Shown in pieces: positions 21,353-30,803 of a DNA stretch of 64,000 nucleotides. Both the position numbers and the translations under genes were made by a program. Position 1 is the first letter of the stretch; every line of letters begins with the position of its first letter. The notes beneath the pieces are model-generated. The model ran no database searches, was not told where the DNA came from, and saw only the letters and a program-made list of their open reading frames with translations. The stretch covers positions 1,612,001 to 1,676,000 of the forward strand of contig JAUCEF010000004.1 of the NCBI GenBank assembly GCA_033558025.1. The letters run 5' to 3'. The stretch is from Phytophthora sp. 'mugwort' (Eukaryota > Oomycota > Peronosporomycetes > Peronosporales > Peronosporaceae).

Positions 21353-22363
21353 CTAGAGCTCGTCCTTCTCCGCCTGTAAGTCCAGTCTGTACTCCTTCAC
21401 CTCTCTCAAGGTCTTAGCGCTGGCTTGCGTGATCGGGTCGTTCTCGCCGTAAATCTTGACCGCGATCCGGTGCGCATGCTCCAGCAACTTAATGGCTTCG
21501 TCCACTTTCTTCTGGCGCATCTTGACGCCAGCCAGTGCATTCAAACTGAAGGCGTACGACAGTGTATCCTCTCCATCACGTTGCAGGAAGATCGCACTGG
21601 CAGTTTCTGCAGCTCGTAGAGCGTCCTCAATCTCGCCCATTGCTGTATGTGCGGTGGACAGCTCCATGTAAAGCTCTGCGATGCCTGTCGTCAGTCCATT
21701 GATCTCCCCTCCCTGAGCTATCACAACGTCCTTGAGCACCTTGAGGTTCTTCTTCTTGTTGCCTAGCTTCTTGTAGCCCTCTGCAATCCTCAACGATGCC
21801 TCAATATACGCTTCGTGGGTCACACCGAGGCCCTCCTTGACATGTTTACGGAGCGTTTTGTACTTTTTAATGGCCATCTTGTACTCTTCTTTGGCCATAT
21901 AGGCGTCCGCCAAGCTGCGCAGCGACAGACCCAGTGACGGATGGCTGTCCCCATAGATCTTTTCCACCATTGCCACCGAGTCTTCAAGCACTTCGATGGC
22001 CTCGTCGTACTGCTTGGTTCGGATCAGCACGGACCCATAGTCGCTCAGGATCTGCGCGTAGAGCGCCGCATCTTGGGAGATATCGGCCGGGTCTGTGATA
22101 GCTTGACGGCCCTCGCCGAACACTCGGTTATGCAGCAGTGTGATGGCTCCCCGCAGCTTCTCGATGGAGCCCTTGAAGTCTTTAGCGTCGTTAAGTTTCA
22201 TGCCGGAATTCCGCAGTCCGCGGATCTCCTGGATCACGGGGTCGTTGTCGCGTGCATTAGCGCTGGACGTGGACTCCGGGGTCTTGGGCTCATCATCGGA
22301 GGCGTGGACGAACGTGGTCAGAGCGACGAAGAGCAGTAGCGCCCACAGGAGCGTCACACGCAT
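21353..22363 (-). CDS. Secretory-pathway TPR protein with C-terminal KDEL (ER lumen)
   Basis: A single exon encodes 336 residues. The N-terminus MRVTLLWALLLFVALTTFVH followed by A is a clear signal peptide with probable cleavage after VHA. The protein ends EKDEL, the canonical ER-retention signal. Between them are tetratricopeptide-like repeats of about 40 residues: YAQILSDYGSVLIRTKQYDE, LGLSLRSLADAYMAKEEYKM, LRIAEGYKKLGNKKKNLKVL, LYMELSTAHTAMGEIEDALR and FSLNALAGVKMRQKKVDEAI. This spacing is that of kinesin-light-chain/TPR_12 type repeats. A soluble ER-lumenal scaffold or co-chaperone role is inferred from the two signals; the client is unknown. The ATG at 22363 is chosen because it places the signal peptide first. 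The start is 105 bp from the divergent gene at 22469. Confidence 0.85.
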   Translation of the reverse strand: MRVTLLWALLLFVALTTFVHASDDEPKTPESTSSANARDNDPVIQEIRGLRNSGMKLNDAKDFKGSIEKLRGAITLLHNRVFGEGRQAITDPADISQDAALYAQILSDYGSVLIRTKQYDEAIEVLEDSVAMVEKIYGDSHPSLGLSLRSLADAYMAKEEYKMAIKKYKTLRKHVKEGLGVTHEAYIEASLRIAEGYKKLGNKKKNLKVLKDVVIAQGGEINGLTTGIAELYMELSTAHTAMGEIEDALRAAETASAIFLQRDGEDTLSYAFSLNALAGVKMRQKKVDEAIKLLEHAHRIAVKIYGENDPITQASAKTLREVKEYRLDLQAEKDEL

Positions 22364-22468
22364 ACTCGTCGATAAAATAATGCATGCGAGCTCTTGGATG
22401 GCCACGTAAGCGTACTTAAGACGATTTTGTTAACATTTGTGATATGGCTACATTTGTGGTTGAGTGTG
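22364..22468. promoter_or_regulatory. 105-bp bidirectional promoter
   Basis: The two start codons at 22363 (minus) and 22469 (plus) are separated by only 105 bp, so both transcripts must start here or overlap. No sure initiator motif could be assigned. Confidence 0.45.
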
Positions 22469-23376
22469 ATGGCCAAGAAGAAAAGTAAGAAGGTGTCGAG
22501 TGCTCGAGTCGTTGCGGGGACGAAGCAAGCGTCGAATGAAGGTGGGAATAGGCTGGAGAGGACTGCCAAGCGGTTTACTGCAATGCAGGAGAAGAGTGCG
22601 GTCTGGTATGGGCGAGAACGCGAGGGAATCGCACTGATTGAAGGGTTTCAGTCAGCGTTGCTGGGAGTGAGAGACGCTCAAACTGCTGCAGCGGCTGCAA
22701 GTCATACAGTGCAGGAGAAGCGAGGAGAGAAAGGTGGGGTACTGGTTGGACTTGCTGGCAATGCGGAGATGGATCCGTGGCTGGCAGAGGATCTGTACCA
22801 GCAGGTGCAGGAGCTGTCAAGTGGGTTTGAAGAGCTACTGGAAGAGATGTACACACTGCAGGCTGAAGCGAGATCGATCGGTACGTGGAGTTTAGGAACA
22901 GGGGGTGGGTAACTGGGTAGTGTGGAGGTCTGGAATGCTGATGGTATGTTGTGATAGTACTCAGTGGAAGTGAAGAAGACGAGCAACAAGTTAACGCGAC
23001 GGCGTTAAGACCTGTAGACTACCTTCAGATGATGACTCAGGAATTGGCGACGTTTGAGGCGGAGTACCAGCACATTGTACGTTGATGACTCGATCTGAAC
23101 AACATAAGCAGTAGCTGTTAATAGGTTGCTGACGGTATGCTGTCTGTTTCGATTACAGGAAGCGCTGCTGCAGCTCATTTCATTCGAGACCTCTACAGAC
23201 GAGCTGCGCACTCTCGTAATCTCCTGGACCACTTCGCCATTCCTCGATCCTGTGCAAACTCACAATTTCCTTCAGGTACCGGCACCTTTTCTACATTTCC
23301 CTGCGTTCTCGACTAACTTAATCCCAATCTCCTATGTCCACAGCGTCACCAGCTCTCTCAGCGCCAGCATACATAG
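22469..23376 (+). CDS. Possible AIRIM/C1orf109-like ribosome maturation factor
   Basis: Four exons (22469-22880, 22958-23076, 23159-23275, 23344-23376) with GT-AG introns of 77, 82 and 68 nt keep frame and give 226 residues. The N-terminus MAKKKSKKVSSAR is a likely nuclear signal. The remainder is helical: GFQSALLGVRDAQTAAAAA, DLYQQVQELSSGFEELLEEM and DYLQMMTQELATFEAEYQHI, then ALLQLISFETSTDELRTLVI and SWTTSPFLDP. The order and length resemble human C1orf109 (AIRIM, about 203 residues, which acts with the AFG2 ATPase in late 60S ribosome maturation), especially the WLQDIERHY-like helix followed by a short hydrophobic tail. The similarity is judged by eye and is weak. The exon structure is well supported; the identity is tentative. 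Confidence 0.6.
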
Positions 23377-23549
23377 TCGACACATGCCTACATTACCTCA
23401 TACAAATACAGCAAAGCGAGATAATATAGACCGTATTTGCCGTATTCTTAGCTGCAGATATCGCCTCTACTTGGTCGCGACGAACTGCGCGCATAGGTCG
23501 TTCACGTCCTCCAGACACAAACTCGCCATGAAGTCTGTCTGAGCCTACA
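23377..23549. other. Convergent 3' spacer
   Basis: Short gap between the plus-strand gene ending at 23376 and the minus-strand gene ending at 23550. On the minus strand, 23542-23478 can be read as an open 21-codon tail starting TDFMASLCLEDVND. This could be a further exon of the small gene if a very short intron exists near 23535-23570; I do not favour it. Confidence 0.3.
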
Positions 23550-23998
23550 TCAATCATAACAGCAAGCCACAACGTCAGCCAATAGCTCTTGTCTGTCGTC
23601 GATGGCTCTCCAGCAAGCGTTCGTCACCTTCTCAAGCTGCTGCTGGATCGTGGCGGCCTCGTTCGACGAGAAATACGGGGACAGGAACTTCTCCAGCGCG
23701 TCCTCCATCGAGTCTGTGGGCTTGATATCGCTGTCTTGCCCCGCGGGGATGAAGATTCCCGAGCTGGCGGGTGTCATCGGCTCATCGTCGTACTAAGTGG
23801 CAACAAGAAGATCAAAAGCGTTAGATACTCGATTACGGAGGCTACAAGGACGGCTAGAAGCCGAGATTGCTAGGTGGAGAGCTGCAGGTCAAGCACAAGA
23901 TGAACACACACCATGTCGTTCCATTGCACACGGCTGTGCGTCTTCTTGCGCACCACGGGGTAGCGCGCCAGCAAGCGCAGGAACTCGGCTTCGTCCAT
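23550..23998 (-). CDS. Small conserved-looking protein of unknown function
   Basis: Two exons (23998-23912 and 23792-23550) flank a 118-nt GT-AG intron and give 109 residues. Exon 1 is 29 codons starting MDEAEFLRLLARYPVVRKK and ends ...VQWNDM. Exon 2 starts YDDEPMTPASSGIFIP and has amphipathic helices (SMEDALEKFLSPYFSSNEAA, TIQQQLEKVTNACWRAIDDR) ending ADVVACCYD. The FLRLLARYPVVR opening looks like a motif shared by small eukaryotic proteins, but I cannot name the family. There are no membrane segments or signal. The 3' end is less certain than the start. It is divergent from hisG, 245 bp away. Confidence 0.65.
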
Positions 23999-24243
23999 GC
24001 TGATCGTAATAATCGTAACCTGGTTACTATATTACCAAGTTACACAAGGGTATTCCATACCGTACTTCAGAATCGAGAGGGTACACTTCATGTCAAGAAA
24101 ATACTCGTGGTTACACATATTTGCTGTGGTGATAGCGCAAACGAAGCACCAAAATTCGAACTCAGCTTCACTATAGGTTACACAGGGGGTACAGTACTCT
24201 CCATTCAACTAAACGTCACTTTCCTTTCGACCGCGCGTCCCCC
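23999..24243. promoter_or_regulatory. Divergent promoter with an initiator-like element
   Basis: This 245-bp region lies between the start at 23998 (minus) and hisG at 24244 (plus). TCACTTTCC at 24216-24224, about 20-30 bp before the hisG ATG, resembles the oomycete transcription initiator core (TCAYTYY type). The assignment is by similarity only. Confidence 0.4.
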
Positions 24244-25143
24244 ATGCCGGCCACACACCCCTCTCCCATGCCCAAGAAGACGGACGAGCGGCTTCTGTTC
24301 GCCGTGCCCAAGAAGGGTCGTTTACATGACAAGATCCTCAAGCTACTCAAGGGCGCGGGACTGGACTACTACCGTCCTAACCGCGTAGACATCGCGCTGT
24401 GCTCGAGTCTCCCGGTAACGCTCGTGTTCCTGCCTGCCGCGGACATTGCCACATACGTTGGGGAGGGCAACTTGGACCTAGGCATCACGGGTCAGGACAT
24501 TATCGCCGAGAGTAGGACCAAGGTGGACGAGCTCATGCAGCTGGGATTCGGGCAGTGCTCTCTGGGCGTGCAGACGCCCGTCAAGGACGCCATCGCGTCG
24601 CCCGAGCTGCTCGCGGGCAAACGCATCGTCACGTCATTTCCAGAGGTCACACGCGACTATTTCAAACAGTTCGAGACCGAGGCCACGGGTCCCACTAAGA
24701 TCAAGTACGTGTCCGGATCCGTGGAGGCCGCTTGCTCGCTGGGTCTGGCCGACGGTATTGTCGACTTGGTAGAGACAGGCACGACCATGAAGGCCGCCGG
24801 GCTGGAGCTTATCTCGATTATCCTGAAGACACAGGCCGTGCTGATCGCCAACCCGCAATCAGCGCACAAGGACCTGGTGCACAAAGTGCACCAGCGCATC
24901 CTGGGCTACATCACAGCAACCAAGTACCGGATGGTGACGTATAACGTGGACAAGGAGCAGTTGGAGGAGGCCACAAAGATTACACCCGGACGTCGCTCTC
25001 CCACGGTGAACGGACTTGTGGGTGGAGGGTATGCAGTGTCTGCGATGGTCGAGGTGAAGGACGTGTCGAACGTCATGGACCAGCTCCATGACGTCGGCGC
25101 TACTGATATCATGATCTTTAACATTGAGAACTGCCGCGCGTAG
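24244..25143 (+). CDS. hisG: ATP phosphoribosyltransferase (histidine biosynthesis, first step)
   Basis: An uninterrupted 299-residue frame encodes the long-form enzyme that joins ATP and PRPP to phosphoribosyl-ATP (EC 2.4.2.17), the committed and usually feedback-inhibited step of histidine synthesis. Seen: LLFAVPKKGRLHDKILKLL at the N-terminus, the GEGNLDLGITGQDIIAES region, RIVTSFPEVTRDYF, and a PRPP-site segment ADGIVDLVETGTTMKAAGLE. A C-terminal ACT-like regulatory domain from about residue 215 (ITPGRRSPTVNGLVGGGYAV ... VMDQLHDVGATDIMIFNIEN) is the histidine-binding part in long forms. An in-frame ATG at 24268 (MPKKTDERL) is an alternative start, since the first eight residues are not conserved. 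It is convergent with the FBF1-like gene, 122 bp away. Confidence 0.96.
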   Translation: MPATHPSPMPKKTDERLLFAVPKKGRLHDKILKLLKGAGLDYYRPNRVDIALCSSLPVTLVFLPAADIATYVGEGNLDLGITGQDIIAESRTKVDELMQLGFGQCSLGVQTPVKDAIASPELLAGKRIVTSFPEVTRDYFKQFETEATGPTKIKYVSGSVEAACSLGLADGIVDLVETGTTMKAAGLELISIILKTQAVLIANPQSAHKDLVHKVHQRILGYITATKYRMVTYNVDKEQLEEATKITPGRRSPTVNGLVGGGYAVSAMVEVKDVSNVMDQLHDVGATDIMIFNIENCRA

Positions 25144-25265
25144 ACAGCTTAGACAGCTTAGTAAACGTTCCCAACGAGTCATGTCGCGCGCGCCATGACA
25201 ATCAATACAGAGATCAGATTCATTTACACTGCGTGGTGTTGAATACGGGGGGAGATTGTGTAGAC

Positions 25266-28200
25266 CTAGAGGTTGACGCGTAATGTCGGTTGGAATGTAC
25301 CAGTCGGTGGCGATTGATGGGATCCTCTGGCTGAATACAAGATATGAGGCGTGCGAACGCTGGTAACAGGTGGAGTGGAGTTTAACTGCTTCGGTGCTTT
25401 GAACAGGTCGGGGTTCTTGCGAGGATAAGCTGAGGGTTCTTGCTGTGTACTGATGCTTCTGATCTTCGCAGAGCTGCCAGTGCCGCTGTTATTGTTGATG
25501 TTGCGGTCAGTCTTGACGTCCTTCTTGTTCGTGAACCAACTGGAAGGATATACGCTGGTTAAATCCACGTCCTTAAGATCAAATGTCAGTCCCGAAGCTT
25601 GACGGCGTTGGCCACCGTGCTGGTTTCGACGTTGCCAGTTCGCTTCAACCTGCTTCCTCAACTCTGGTGACAAGCCGGACGGGTCCTCTTCGAGATGAAG
25701 CCCTGTTTCCCACGGTTGAGCTTTCCGGTTGTCTGCTACTGGAGAATGACTAACATTGTTGCTACGATGACTCAAAGACGTGAACTCGCTCTGTCGCCAA
25801 TGTTTGTTGTTGTCGACCACAACTTTCGCTGGTTGCTTTGCCACCGAGAGCTGCCGTTTAGCTGTAGCCATGAGCTGCTGCTGCTCTCGCCGCTGCTGCG
25901 TGAGTCTTCCCCGTGCCGTGTCAAGCTGTCGACTTTGAACATGCAACCTCTGTTCACGAGCTTCTAGTTCCGTCTTCACACGTTCGAGTGCTCGCTCTCG
26001 GTTGGCAAACGACATGTCAGTGTCTTGCACGATCGTAGCCTGCTGAGCGACGAGTTGCTCGCGATCCAGTAGCTCTCGAGTTCCGGCGTCGAGCTTCTCC
26101 GCGAGTGCCACAACGTCTCGTGTACGCTCGGCGAGTCGAGCTTCTGCTTCCTGCACTTCCTGTCGCATGCTCTCAAGAGCTTGGAATTCATCTTCGTGAC
26201 TCGCCAGCTCTGCTTCCAGGTCTTCGCGGTCTGCACGAAGTTCGCGCCAAGCATCTTCCAGTGCTAAACGCGAGGCTCGAAGCTCCTCGTGCTCCCGCTC
26301 GATATCTAAAGCAGTTTGCTCTCGGAACGCTGCAAACTCAGCTCTGGCTTCGTAGACGGCTCGTTCATCGCGCTCTAATTGCGTTCGTCTCGTTGCCAAT
26401 CGCGCATCATGTACTCGAGCATCCTCGCGAGCTTGAGCTAATTGCTGTCCCATGTATACAGCATGGGCAGCTTCTTGGTCTCTTAGCGCGACAGCTTGAG
26501 CTTGAAGATGCGCACTGAGTGCATCGAGTCGTTGTTGTTCCTGTCGTAGCCGCTCCTTGTCTTCAAGAGATCCTTGTCGAGCATTTCGCGCTCCTGCCTC
26601 CAATTCGCGCAGCAATTCCGCCAGTTTCAAGCGCTCCTGCTCAGCATGCTGAGCTGCGCGCTTGGAGCTGCCCTCCAGAGAGGCGATCACACGAAGCCGG
26701 GCTTCGTCTTCGGCAGCGACGCGAGCTGCCGAATTGTCATATCCTACGCCCTCCTCCTGCACCTGGTGCGACACAGTGAGGCGTGCCAAGGCTCGCTGCA
26801 TCTGAGCACTAAGAGCTTCAAGCGCCCGCTTCTCTCGGCGACGTTCAAGCTGGTCTGCTTCGTCCTGCTCAGCCATTTTCCGAGCTAGCGCCAGCTCAAC
26901 CTCCTGCACTGCTCGTTTCGAGCGTGACAATTCTTCACGAAGGCCGCGTAGCTCAGCTTCCAAAAGCTCAGCGCGGTGCTGGAAATTGGCGGCGTCATCT
27001 TTCCACGTCGCAGCTTGCTGGTCAGCTTGGTGTTTCTCACGTTCAGCAGTCGCAAGCTGCTGTGTAAGCTGTGCGGTAGCTGCCGCACGCGCTTCTAGCT
27101 GCTGAGAGAGAGTGTTAGTTGAGGTTTCTTGCTCTTCGAGTTGCTGAGTAAGGTGTTGTGTGAGTTGCTGGCTGGATACTGCTTGAACCTTTAATTGCTG
27201 AGTGAATTCATTGAGTTGCCGTTGTAGTGCAACTCGCTCGATGTCGAAAGACGCAGTTAGTGTGGCTTCGCGCTCCTTGCAGCTACAAACTGGCGCAAGA
27301 CCCACCGTTGCTGTATCGATGTCGCTGGTGTTCCCTGTCTGGCGTTCAACAGGCTGTGGCTTTGCTACTTGCACTTGTGGCTCGGTCTGTGCCGGCGTTT
27401 TCTCTTGTACTCGTGGTCTCTGCTCTTCGATGAGTTCATTGATCGGGTCTTTAGTGCCATCAGATGCGAGGCTATCTCCCACTTCAAACGATTGCGAGTA
27501 CGAGTTACGTCGATGAGGGCTACTGCGAGCAGAGGCTGACGGCGATGGCAGGATTTCCTCCAGTAGACTATCTTTCAAGTGCTCGAAGTCGCTCTCGCGA
27601 GTCGCCAATGCACCTTTGTTTTCTATTGTAAGTGATCGTCTACGTCCCGGTGACGGTGGAGTGACTGGTCTTTTGCTTGTTGCTGCTGAAGCTGGTGGAT
27701 GTGTCTCTGCTGACGTTTCTGGCACTGTTGTGCAAGGTGGTGAGTGAACTGGGGAAGACGACAACGAACGCTGGAAAAGGTCTTCCGCTTTAATGACTTC
27801 CTTGTCAGGCGAGTTGGTGTTACTGTTGATAGTACGTCGTCGTGACAACAGCGGTTCGCTTGGTTTAGGTGACAGATCGCCTAGCAAGTCCATGAGTAAG
27901 CTGTCTCTAGCGCTGGCGAGATCGACATTGATGCTCTTCGAGTCTACAGGTGGTTTCTCTTTCTCTACCGGTGCGGATTTCTGCTTGGATGGTGTTTCCG
28001 AACTCACTTCTACTACTTCAGACTTCGGCTTTAAATCGTCTTGTTGGGGTTTCTCGCCTGATGTTTTGTTCAAGGAGGACGAAGTGGAGAAGAGTTCGGC
28101 TAAGAGATCGTTTTGCTGCTTTGTGAGATCTGTAGCTTTTGGTACCAGCGTTGGCTCAACTGTCTCCTCCACTTTCGTTTTCTTTTCGTAGTCGTCAGTA

Positions 28201-29375
28201 GCTACTTGATCACGTTTTGAGAACAACACAGAGTCCTGTTGTCGCCGAGCATCTCGAGCACTAGTACGTTGTTCTGATGGAAATAAATCTGCAAGCAGAT
28301 CATCCTTAGCTGATAAACGCGCCATGGTTTCATCTACCGATGAATCGTTTCGAGAGAGATCTGGTTTCCTCTCCTCGACGAGGTCTATAAGACCCTCTTG
28401 TCTCGAATCGTTATCGTCTAGCGGAGCTCTATCTGATTTAACGAATGGATCGTCGAGAGCGTTTCTTCTACTGCTGGATCCTCCAAAGAGCGACTCAAAA
28501 GTCGAGCTGGACGGTGCAGTCGAAGCTCTAGAACCGAAAGGATCCGATTCAGCGCCACCTATTTGCCTTCTGCCTCCGCGACGACGTTCTGGCGTTGATT
28601 CCAATGGTAACGTTGAGTTCAAGTCGCCTTTGTCGTTATCTTGGAAAAAAGATGCAGAGATCCTCTCGCCTTCCCGTATGACTGACTCGTCAACCTCACT
28701 AACGCTCGTGACATCAACACTTTGAAACTTCGTAGCTCTTCGAACTGTTGGAGTGTACCCTGAGATCCCGAAAGTATCGTCCGAGTCGAACTTGTCGGTC
28801 TTCTCCTTGTGTCTATCCAGCCGCAATGGTTCCGGTGACAACGGAGGAGACTCAGTTGACCCGAAATCTGCACCACCGGCCGTATCTCTGCTCTCTAGCC
28901 CAAGCAATTGAGCGAACTCGTCATATAACGCGCCTCCGATCTTCCCGCTGCCATTTTTTCGTCTTATAGCAGCAGTGGCAGTCATTTCCAGCTCAGCAGC
29001 ACTATCCCAGTTCTTCGCCGAAGACGCCCAGTTGTCAGCGGCGTCACCGTCGTCAATAGCGTCGTCGAACGCGATTTTCTTCGTCTTTGACTTGCTCTTC
29101 TTCTTGCTGCTCGAGCTCTTGGCCTTGTCTTTGGACTTCTTCTTCTTCTTCTTCTTGTCGTCGCTCTTGTCCTTCAAAGACGCTTTCGTCTTGCTCTTAC
29201 TTGAGTCGTCTCCTAGCAGGTCATCCACGTCAAAGTCAGACATATCGACGTCTGCATTGTCACGAGCTCCCGGGATCGAGATAAGGCCACTCGTGAGATC
29301 AGTTGATCCGCTCTTCTTGGACCCGGAATGGCCTCCAGAGGCGACACCGATCGGAATGAGGTTGTCTAGCGGCAT
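25266..29375 (-). CDS. FBF1-like coiled-coil protein (ciliary transition-fibre candidate)
   Basis: A single exon of 1369 residues. Residues 1-690 are low complexity: an acidic DMSDFDVDDLLGDD motif near residue 45, a lysine-rich block, and repeated DDLLADLF / DLLAELF / SLLMDLLGDL-type motifs spaced through the disordered half. Residues about 695-1175 form a long coiled coil rich in Gln, Arg, Glu and Leu (QQLTQHLTQQLEEQETSTNT, RALEALSAQMQRALARLTVS, AYVEARAEF-like heptads). The tail contains SSWFTNKKDVKTDR and is basic. Architecture (disordered N-half with DDLLGD repeats, then a C-terminal coiled coil) fits FBF1/albatross, a basal-body transition-fibre protein. Oomycetes have flagellate zoospores, so presence is plausible. 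Identity is inferred from architecture, not from a specific motif. It is intronless despite its length, with a (CT)10 tract in its 5' flank. Confidence 0.7.
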   Translation of the reverse strand: MPLDNLIPIGVASGGHSGSKKSGSTDLTSGLISIPGARDNADVDMSDFDVDDLLGDDSSKSKTKASLKDKSDDKKKKKKKSKDKAKSSSSKKKSKSKTKKIAFDDAIDDGDAADNWASSAKNWDSAAELEMTATAAIRRKNGSGKIGGALYDEFAQLLGLESRDTAGGADFGSTESPPLSPEPLRLDRHKEKTDKFDSDDTFGISGYTPTVRRATKFQSVDVTSVSEVDESVIREGERISASFFQDNDKGDLNSTLPLESTPERRRGGRRQIGGAESDPFGSRASTAPSSSTFESLFGGSSSRRNALDDPFVKSDRAPLDDNDSRQEGLIDLVEERKPDLSRNDSSVDETMARLSAKDDLLADLFPSEQRTSARDARRQQDSVLFSKRDQVATDDYEKKTKVEETVEPTLVPKATDLTKQQNDLLAELFSTSSSLNKTSGEKPQQDDLKPKSEVVEVSSETPSKQKSAPVEKEKPPVDSKSINVDLASARDSLLMDLLGDLSPKPSEPLLSRRRTINSNTNSPDKEVIKAEDLFQRSLSSSPVHSPPCTTVPETSAETHPPASAATSKRPVTPPSPGRRRSLTIENKGALATRESDFEHLKDSLLEEILPSPSASARSSPHRRNSYSQSFEVGDSLASDGTKDPINELIEEQRPRVQEKTPAQTEPQVQVAKPQPVERQTGNTSDIDTATVGLAPVCSCKEREATLTASFDIERVALQRQLNEFTQQLKVQAVSSQQLTQHLTQQLEEQETSTNTLSQQLEARAAATAQLTQQLATAEREKHQADQQAATWKDDAANFQHRAELLEAELRGLREELSRSKRAVQEVELALARKMAEQDEADQLERRREKRALEALSAQMQRALARLTVSHQVQEEGVGYDNSAARVAAEDEARLRVIASLEGSSKRAAQHAEQERLKLAELLRELEAGARNARQGSLEDKERLRQEQQRLDALSAHLQAQAVALRDQEAAHAVYMGQQLAQAREDARVHDARLATRRTQLERDERAVYEARAEFAAFREQTALDIEREHEELRASRLALEDAWRELRADREDLEAELASHEDEFQALESMRQEVQEAEARLAERTRDVVALAEKLDAGTRELLDREQLVAQQATIVQDTDMSFANRERALERVKTELEAREQRLHVQSRQLDTARGRLTQQRREQQQLMATAKRQLSVAKQPAKVVVDNNKHWRQSEFTSLSHRSNNVSHSPVADNRKAQPWETGLHLEEDPSGLSPELRKQVEANWQRRNQHGGQRRQASGLTFDLKDVDLTSVYPSSWFTNKKDVKTDRNINNNSGTGSSAKIRSISTQQEPSAYPRKNPDLFKAPKQLNSTPPVTSVRTPHILYSARGSHQSPPTGTFQPTLRVNL

Positions 29376-29414
29376 CGTTCGTTAGCTAAGCTATGTCCCA
29401 GCTTCGGTGTCGAA

Positions 29415-29434
29415 CTCTCTCTCTCTCTCTCTCT
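29415..29434. repeat. (CT)10 microsatellite in a 5' flank
   Basis: Ten CT units, 40 bp upstream of the minus-strand start at 29375. In transcript sense it is (AG)10 and probably lies in the 5' UTR or core promoter of the FBF1-like gene. Confidence 0.9.
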
Positions 29435-29674
29435 TAGCCTCTTTCTCAGCTTCATAACTGTCGTGTAAGCACTTGAAGCAATCGTTTCATGTGTTCAACC
29501 ACCACAACTTCCCAAGTTTCCTTGGCAAGACCATCACTCCTGCTTCAAAAATTTGATTTCAAAAAACGAAAAGTGACAGAAGCGGAAGACATTACACTCG
29601 AACCAACTCCGCCATGTTGCTGTCTATCACTCTTCTTCTGTCCTATCTTTCCAGATCATCCCTACCACTTGAAG

Positions 29675-30094
29675 TTACACCTGGTATCCGCGCTTCTGAG
29701 CTCCCGCTACTCGGTCGACGATGTCGCTGATTACTGGCAAGTTCAGCACGTTGCCAATCACGGGCGTTTGGCGCAAGAAGGCCACGGCCACGGGGAAGAA
29801 GGAGCCGAAGAGGTTGAGGAAGCCAAAGCTTTGGATGATCATGCCGAGCACCGGGTAGCGCAGCATGACCAGCAGGATGCCGCCCAGGAAGCACACGATA
29901 CCGCGCCACCGCTCCTTGCGCGTGAAAAAGCGCACAGTGCGTGAGAGCCCGATGGTGAGCGCCACGCCGCTCAAGAAAAGCACATCACCCAGCGCCAGCA
30001 TGGCTGAGTCGAAGATCATGAGCACGCCCAGCAGCAGGAACGCGAAGCCCAGGCCCAGCAGCAGTGTCCCGATCTTGCGGTTGTCATCCAGCAT
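29675..30094 (-). CDS. GOT1: Golgi transport protein GOT1 family
   Basis: Single exon, 139 residues, the usual length of Got1-type proteins (about 138). GOT1 is a small four-span protein acting in ER-to-Golgi and endosome-to-Golgi vesicle fusion. Seen: [60 protein letters not shown], a cytosolic RK-rich turn, [20 protein letters not shown], and the conserved [20 protein letters not shown] near the C-terminus. The start at 30094 gives the typical DDxxKIG N-terminus. It lies tail-to-head with the FBF1-like gene on the same strand. Confidence 0.93.
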   Translation of the reverse strand: MLDDNRKIGTLLLGLGFAFLLLGVLMIFDSAMLALGDVLFLSGVALTIGLSRTVRFFTRKERWRGIVCFLGGILLVMLRYPVLGMIIQSFGFLNLFGSFFPVAVAFLRQTPVIGNVLNLPVISDIVDRVAGAQKRGYQV

Positions 30095-30803
30095 GTTAAT
30101 ACAGTGATATCGGTGGGTGCAGGGCGGTTGTTGCGGAGTTCTCGGAGGTACAGGTGATTGAGTGCGTCCTCTACTTTGCCGGCCAGTGACCAGAGGGGCT
30201 AGACGCGCTCAGGAGCTGCTACGAATGGTGCCGCGCCAAGTACGTTCGAGCTGTCGAAGTTCTTCTTAACTTGGATAATTTTGGGAAGGGAGGAACCGTG
30301 GAGCGATGGGATTGGACAATATTCAAGACGTGCTATTGGATAAAATAAAGGATGAATTATATTTTAGCCAATCATGTGACGGGCAGTTTCTTGGTTCAGT
30401 CATAACGTCCGAGTTGACTCAATCAATAATGGCATGATCGAGTTTGCATAATGATGATTTTTGTTCAATGCGCTGCTGGGCGTGCTAAATAGTCTACAGC
30501 ATCTTCGTCTCGGTGTTGCTCGAATCGTAGTCGAGCTGCCGAGCAACTTAAAAAAAATGCCGCTCGCCAGCTTCAAGCACAGTTTGCTCAACGTTGAAGG
30601 TGGGCGATGCGGGCAAGCCAAGCCGAGCGACCGTGTGGACGACGAAGACTAGGGCGAGCTGGTTGCAATGGATCAGGGAGGGCGCTGCACGCGAAGGTCA
30701 TCGATGTCCTCGTGGCCAGGCCATCCGTCCGTCTCCAACACTCGCCGTCGGATCGACGAGTACCCGCTGATATGCTGCTGTCCGTCGTCCTTCAGTCAGC
30801 CAG
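30095..30803. other. Intergenic region with CCAAT boxes
   Basis: Upstream of GOT1 are two inverted CCAAT boxes (ATTGG at 30311-30315 and 30335-30339) and one direct CCAAT (30368-30372), a plausible promoter cluster. At 30461-30652 a plus-strand 63-codon frame (FNALLGVLNSLQHLRLGVAR...) has coding-like composition but no recognised domain. Confidence 0.4.

Noticed and set aside
23126..23542. A 138-codon plus-strand frame downstream of the AIRIM-like exons
   Set aside because: It reads through an intron with clear GT-AG ends; only 23159-23275 and the short last exon at 23344-23376 are used in the supported model.
25695..29385. Long plus-strand frames opposite the FBF1-like gene
   Set aside because: They mirror the low-complexity Ser/Lys/Gln codons of the minus-strand gene and have no domain of their own.
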